Position numbers and translations under genes: made by a program. A stretch of DNA of 36,682 bases from AEGEAN-183 sp964614345 (lineage in GTDB: Bacteria; Pseudomonadota; Gammaproteobacteria; Magnimaribacterales; Magnimaribacteraceae): the NCBI GenBank assembly GCA_964614345.1, contig CAZTLP010000011.1, positions 1 to 36,682 on the forward strand, read 5' to 3'. Shown piece by piece: positions 34,111 through 36,682 of this stretch. The notes under the pieces are model-generated. The model saw only the letters and a program-made list of their open reading frames with translations. It was not told the origin of the DNA and searched no databases. The number at the start of each line of letters is the position of its first letter. Position 1 is the stretch's first letter.

Positions 34111-35094
34111 CTAAAGCTTATTCAGGAAAGAGGTAATTAGTTGATTTACTTCTTCAGGAGCTTCTTGCTGTGTCCAATGACCTATTCCCTCTAATTCCTC
34201 AGCAATTAGTAAGTTGTCATAATTTGAACCTATTCTTTCCATTAGACTTTGTTCACTGGGAACGAAAAAATTAACAGGGTCTAAAGTTCCAGTAATAAAA
34301 AAGGCGGGTTGAGAAATAGTTTTAGGTAAATCAGAAAGTTCATCCCAATCTATATTTTGTGCTCGGTACCGATTTAAAGGTCCTCTCATACCACTAATTT
34401 CAAATTGACTAACAAAATAATCTATATCATCCTGACTTAGCCACTCGGGTAACTCATCAAAATCTTCCATTCCTTCTAAAAATGTAGCATCGGGTCCTTT
34501 TTGAGGATTAAGACCACTTGCTCCCTTTTCTATAGATCTCGCCATCCCTCTTCCATCACTATTTGTATAACAAAGCCTAAGAGCTCTTTGTAAATCCTTT
34601 TCAAACTCAGCTTCTGCTACTCCCTCTTTCTGAAAATAAAGTTGATAGAAAAAACGGTCTTTGTAAATTTCTTTCCACAGATCTAAAGTTGGCATGGGTC
34701 CTCTAGCCATGTAAGGAACAGACATGGTCCCAGTAGCTGTTATCACTTCAGGATGGAGTGCAGCCGTATTTAAAGCAATTGGTCCGCCCCAATCATGGCC
34801 TATAGTGATCGCATTTTCATAACCCAAAGCTTTTACTATGCCTATTACATCAGCAACCATGTTAAGTATTGTGTACTCTTCTATGGCGTGCGGTTTATCC
34901 GACTCACCGTAGCCTCTTACATCATAAGCCACTGCCTTATAACCGGCCGCAGCGACCGCAGGTAATTGATATCTATAACTGTACCAACTCTCAGGCCAGC
35001 CATGACAGAATATAACTAAAGGGCCTTCGCCCATAGACGCCAGTCTGATATTGATACCATTTGACTCTACTACTTCAAATTTAACTTCTTCCAT
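34111..35094 (-). CDS. alpha/beta hydrolase, epoxide-hydrolase type
   Basis: 327-residue alpha/beta hydrolase of the soluble epoxide hydrolase group, which opens epoxides to diols. The oxyanion motif HGWPES (31-36), nucleophile Asp101 in GHDWGG and catalytic His306 in GIGHWTQQEAPEE are present. An Asp nucleophile rules out a simple esterase but would also fit a haloalkane dehalogenase. HGWPES and the cap-domain tyrosines favour epoxide hydrolase. It is the last gene in the tRNA-Gly-CDGSH-Ddn unit, 9 bases after the Ddn-like gene. The natural substrate is unknown. Confidence 0.9.
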   Translation of the reverse strand: MEEVKFEVVESNGINIRLASMGEGPLVIFCHGWPESWYSYRYQLPAVAAAGYKAVAYDVRGYGESDKPHAIEEYTILNMVADVIGIVKALGYENAITIGHDWGGPIALNTAALHPEVITATGTMSVPYMARGPMPTLDLWKEIYKDRFFYQLYFQKEGVAEAEFEKDLQRALRLCYTNSDGRGMARSIEKGASGLNPQKGPDATFLEGMEDFDELPEWLSQDDIDYFVSQFEISGMRGPLNRYRAQNIDWDELSDLPKTISQPAFFITGTLDPVNFFVPSEQSLMERIGSNYDNLLIAEELEGIGHWTQQEAPEEVNQLITSFLNKL

Positions 35095-35103
35095 AATCTT
35101 TTC

Positions 35104-35523
35104 CTAACTGGGTTGGCAATTAAAAACCGGAATATTCCTTTCTGTTTTCTTTTGGTAATCATCGTAAGGTGGGTAGAAAGAACAAATTAAGGACCACAAT
35201 TCGGCTTTTTTGTCGTCACTTACCTGTTCCGCAACTAAGTCTAATTTTTTTCCTTTCAAGTAAACTAGAATTTCTGGATGTGCTTTGATATTCCAGTACC
35301 ACGATGGATGCTTAGGTGCACCCCCTAATGAGGCTACCAAGATTACACCTTCTTCATAAGGGACAAGCATTAATGGGATATATCTAATTTTTTCAGATTT
35401 AGCGCCTTTAGTCTTGACCACGCAAATGTCCATCCCTCTTATCTTACTCATTAGCCTGCCTCCAGTAACACGGAAGACAAAAGCCTGAACAGTCATATAA
35501 ACCTTAAAATAAAGCATGCTCAT
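35104..35523 (-). CDS. Ddn-like deazaflavin/flavin-dependent nitroreductase family protein (DUF385)
   Basis: 139-residue split-barrel protein resembling the Ddn/DUF385 family. The best-known members use deazaflavin F420 to reduce quinones or nitro-compounds in mycobacteria. Recognisable parts are KIRYIPLMLVPYEEGVILVASLGGAPKHPSWYWNIKAHPE (about 45-84) and the C-terminal YQKKTERNIPVFNC. The N-terminal part is probably a membrane-facing helix. The ATG overlaps the CDGSH stop (ATGA), implying coupling. No F420 synthesis gene is present in the window, so the cofactor is open (F420, FMN or none). Confidence 0.82.
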   Translation of the reverse strand: MSMLYFKVYMTVQAFVFRVTGGRLMSKIRGMDICVVKTKGAKSEKIRYIPLMLVPYEEGVILVASLGGAPKHPSWYWNIKAHPEILVYLKGKKLDLVAEQVSDDKKAELWSLICSFYPPYDDYQKKTERNIPVFNCQPS

Positions 35524-35741
35524 GATTTCTCTAGTTTTTCCACCTTTAGTTGAAGCTTACCGTTTTCTCTGGAAAAGAACACTTCTAAATCTTCATGAAA
35601 CCAAGTTCTTACTGGTTCAATTCCATCAAGCTCCCTATGCGTACCATCACACAATGGATATTTATCACTTTTTCCGCAATTGCACCAAGAATAACGTTTT
35701 CCGGCTTCGACTTTGATTTTACCTTCAGAATTGTTACTCAT
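35520..35741 (-). CDS. CDGSH iron-sulfur domain protein
   Basis: 73-residue protein with one CDGSH motif binding a 2Fe-2S cluster through C20, C22, C31 and H35 (WCNCGKSDKYPLCDGTH). Bacterial members are small cytoplasmic redox or cluster-transfer proteins. The ATG at 35741 begins just 7 bases after the CCA end of tRNA-Gly on the same strand, with no Shine-Dalgarno in between (GTTTCTT). It overlaps the Ddn-like gene by ATGA, so these two redox proteins are probably made together. Homologues start similarly before the AGKRYSWC segment, supporting this start. Confidence 0.92.
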   Translation of the reverse strand: MSNNSEGKIKVEAGKRYSWCNCGKSDKYPLCDGTHRELDGIEPVRTWFHEDLEVFFSRENGKLQLKVEKLEKS

Positions 35742-35748
35742 AAGAAAC

Positions 35749-35824
35749 TGGAGCGGGTAACCGGAATCGAACCGGTATCATCAGCTTGGAAGGCTGAGGT
35801 AATAAGCCGTTATACGATACCCGC
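35749..35824 (-). tRNA. tRNA-Gly (anticodon UCC)
   Basis: Complete cloverleaf of 76 bases with genome-encoded CCA. The acceptor stem is GCGGGTA/TACCCGC with discriminator T. The anticodon stem is TCAGC/GCTGA around the loop CTTCCAA, giving anticodon TCC (genomic 35788-35790). The T arm contains GGTTCGATTCC. It reads GGA (and possibly other GGN) codons. The CDGSH gene follows immediately downstream, suggesting a shared transcript. Confidence 0.96.
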
Positions 35825-35840
35825 TTTAAACTGACTGAGA

Positions 35841-35846
35841 ATTATA
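35841..35846 (-). promoter_or_regulatory. putative -10 box of the tRNA-Gly unit
   Basis: TATAAT read on the minus strand, 16 bases upstream of the tRNA 5' end, so transcription would start near 35834. A -35 box (TTGAAA) is seen but at 25 bases, which is too far for normal spacing. Confidence 0.42.
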
Positions 35847-35859
35847 CAGAATTAGTATT

Positions 35860-35985
35860 AGGTGTAGTTTTTTTCAACTACAGCCTTAGCTCAGGACAGT
35901 AAACAGCGTCCGGACGGAAAGATTAGGAAGAGTTATTTTCTAGTACTTAAAGGATAAAAACAAATATAGTAATATTTGTTTTCTA
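35860..35985. other. gene-free segment with three symmetric elements
   Basis: The 230 bases between tRNA-Gly and the last gene contain no credible reading frame. They hold a hairpin TGTAGTT/AACTACA (35863-35882, 6-base loop) and a GC-richer stretch from about 35880 to 35930 with a perfect 10-base palindrome CGTCCGGACG (35907-35916). They also hold an 11-bp AT hairpin AAAACAAATAT/ATATTTGTTTT (35957-35982, loop AGTA). The last could be an operator or terminator-like element upstream of the hydroxylase gene. The middle part could be a small structured RNA, but I do not match it to a known family. Confidence 0.35.
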
Positions 35986-36054
35986 GTTAAAAGAAATAGA
36001 AAGATTTGATATTTATCAAGATTTAAAACTAATATTTACTTATGATTAAAGCTT

Positions 36055-36682
36055 ATGATAGAGGTTAAACAAGATTCAGTAATTCTCTCAACAGGTTCAA
36101 ATAAACATTACGATTTACCATTTCTATGGTTAAGAGATAATTGTCAATGTGATGAATGTAGAATTGTGGAGACTCAAGAGAAACAGTTTCTTTTGCACAC
36201 GGTTCCAGTAGATATTTCTCCTAAGAATGTTGAAATAAAAGATGAAAACCTATTTGTTTTGTGGCCTGACAATCACCAATCAGTAATCCCATTAAATAAA
36301 ATAGAAGAAAGTGGCAAACCTAGATATCCAGAACATAAGTCTTGGGGTAGTAAATTCATTCCCAGTAGTTTTGATTGGTTCAATTTTTTGGATAACAATG
36401 AAATTGCCTTGGAAGCGTTAACAGCTTTTGTTAGTTGTGGAGCTATTATTTTAAAAAATGCACCAAAAGAACCAAATTCATTAGAAGTTTTATCAAAAAG
36501 ATTTGGACCAATTCATGAGACATTATTTGAAAGGATTCATAATGTTTCTGTAAGCGGACCTGGCTATAGTGTTGCTCATACTTCTAAAGAAATTCCTCCT
36601 CATAATGATTTTGCAAGCTACAAATCCCAACCAAGTATTCAGATTCTTCATATGTTAGAAAACGAATGCGAAGGAGGAAATT
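36055..36682 (+). CDS. gamma-butyrobetaine hydroxylase-like dioxygenase, C-terminus cut by window edge
   Basis: First 209 residues of a Fe(II)/2-oxoglutarate dioxygenase of the gamma-butyrobetaine hydroxylase (BBOX1) type, which makes carnitine in animals and some bacteria. The N-terminal zinc site is C30, C32, C35 (LRDNCQCDEC) and H74. Each is offset by exactly 8 from human BBOX1 C38, C40, C43 and H82. The first iron ligands are H183 and D185 (PPHNDFASY). About 160-180 residues with the distal His and 2OG Arg lie beyond the window. The ATG at 36055 is used; an upstream ATG at 36042 is out of frame. Trimethyllysine hydroxylase is an alternative. Confidence 0.88.
   Translation, partial: MIEVKQDSVILSTGSNKHYDLPFLWLRDNCQCDECRIVETQEKQFLLHTVPVDISPKNVEIKDENLFVLWPDNHQSVIPLNKIEESGKPRYPEHKSWGSKFIPSSFDWFNFLDNNEIALEALTAFVSCGAIILKNAPKEPNSLEVLSKRFGPIHETLFERIHNVSVSGPGYSVAHTSKEIPPHNDFASYKSQPSIQILHMLENECEGGN

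Noticed and set aside
35595..35834. Plus-strand 79-residue reading frame ending in VTGIEPVSSAWKAEVIS
   Set aside because: It is the antisense of tRNA-Gly and the CDGSH gene. This peptide string is a well-known artefact of translating tRNA genes.
35749..36054. tRNA-Gly as an integration site with a mobile element
   Set aside because: No integrase, no direct repeat of the tRNA end and no phage-like genes were found on either side.
1..36682. CRISPR array, insertion sequence, toxin-antitoxin or defence island
   Set aside because: No repeat-spacer pattern, transposase, nuclease-immunity gene or toxin-like pair was visible in either strand.

Overview
The window looks like a compact, AT-rich chromosome segment from a marine gammaproteobacterium. 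The block trxB / ftsK-lolA-serS / tusD-tusC is a gammaproteobacterial gene neighbourhood. The dense packing, the large TonB receptor with a carboxypeptidase-regulatory domain, and the many FMN and Fe(II)/2-oxoglutarate oxygenases fit uncultured marine lineages such as SAR86. That lineage is an inference from content, not a placement. There is one assembly gap (100 N at 2855-2954), and both ends of the window cut a gene. No gene-free stretch exceeds 300 bases.

Layout. 1-4550: a MATE efflux pump (partial), thymidine kinase, a NupC-type nucleoside transporter, an isopenicillin-N-synthase-like oxygenase (both broken by the gap) and a PfkB adenosine-type kinase, ending in a two-way terminator. Tdk, NupC and PfkB suggest nucleoside uptake and salvage. 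4564-7674: a TonB-dependent receptor. 7878-14665: a short tusD-tusC pair, serS, lolA and ftsK on the minus strand, then trxB and a crotonase on the plus strand. 14662-18583: a tight minus-strand operon of SDR dehydrogenase, SohB protease, YhdH/AcuI reductase, a 41-residue membrane peptide and a nitronate-monooxygenase-like protein. 18799-22834: a TorF-like porin, an acyltransferase and GDPD pair, a UMF1-type transporter and a 36-residue membrane peptide. 22847-25168: a divergent pair of paralogous nitronate-monooxygenase-like genes.

25169-31471 is a six-gene minus-strand operon with junctions from a 1-base overlap to 5-base gaps: D-aminoacylase-like amidohydrolase, Smr protein, TauD dioxygenase, dihydroorotase-like enzyme, amidase and PhyH dioxygenase. 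It could be a C-N bond cleavage and hydroxylation pathway, and it is the best candidate for an undescribed system here. 31596-34106 encodes a large secreted HExxHxxGxxH metalloprotease. 34111-35824 is a minus-strand unit led by tRNA-Gly(UCC), followed only 7 bases later by a CDGSH iron-sulfur protein, then a Ddn-like (DUF385) protein and an epoxide-hydrolase-like enzyme. 36055-36682 begins a gamma-butyrobetaine-hydroxylase-like gene.

No transposase, integrase, CRISPR array, rRNA or origin was seen. Many starts lack a clear Shine-Dalgarno sequence, which makes the strong AGGAGG before the 41-residue gene stand out.
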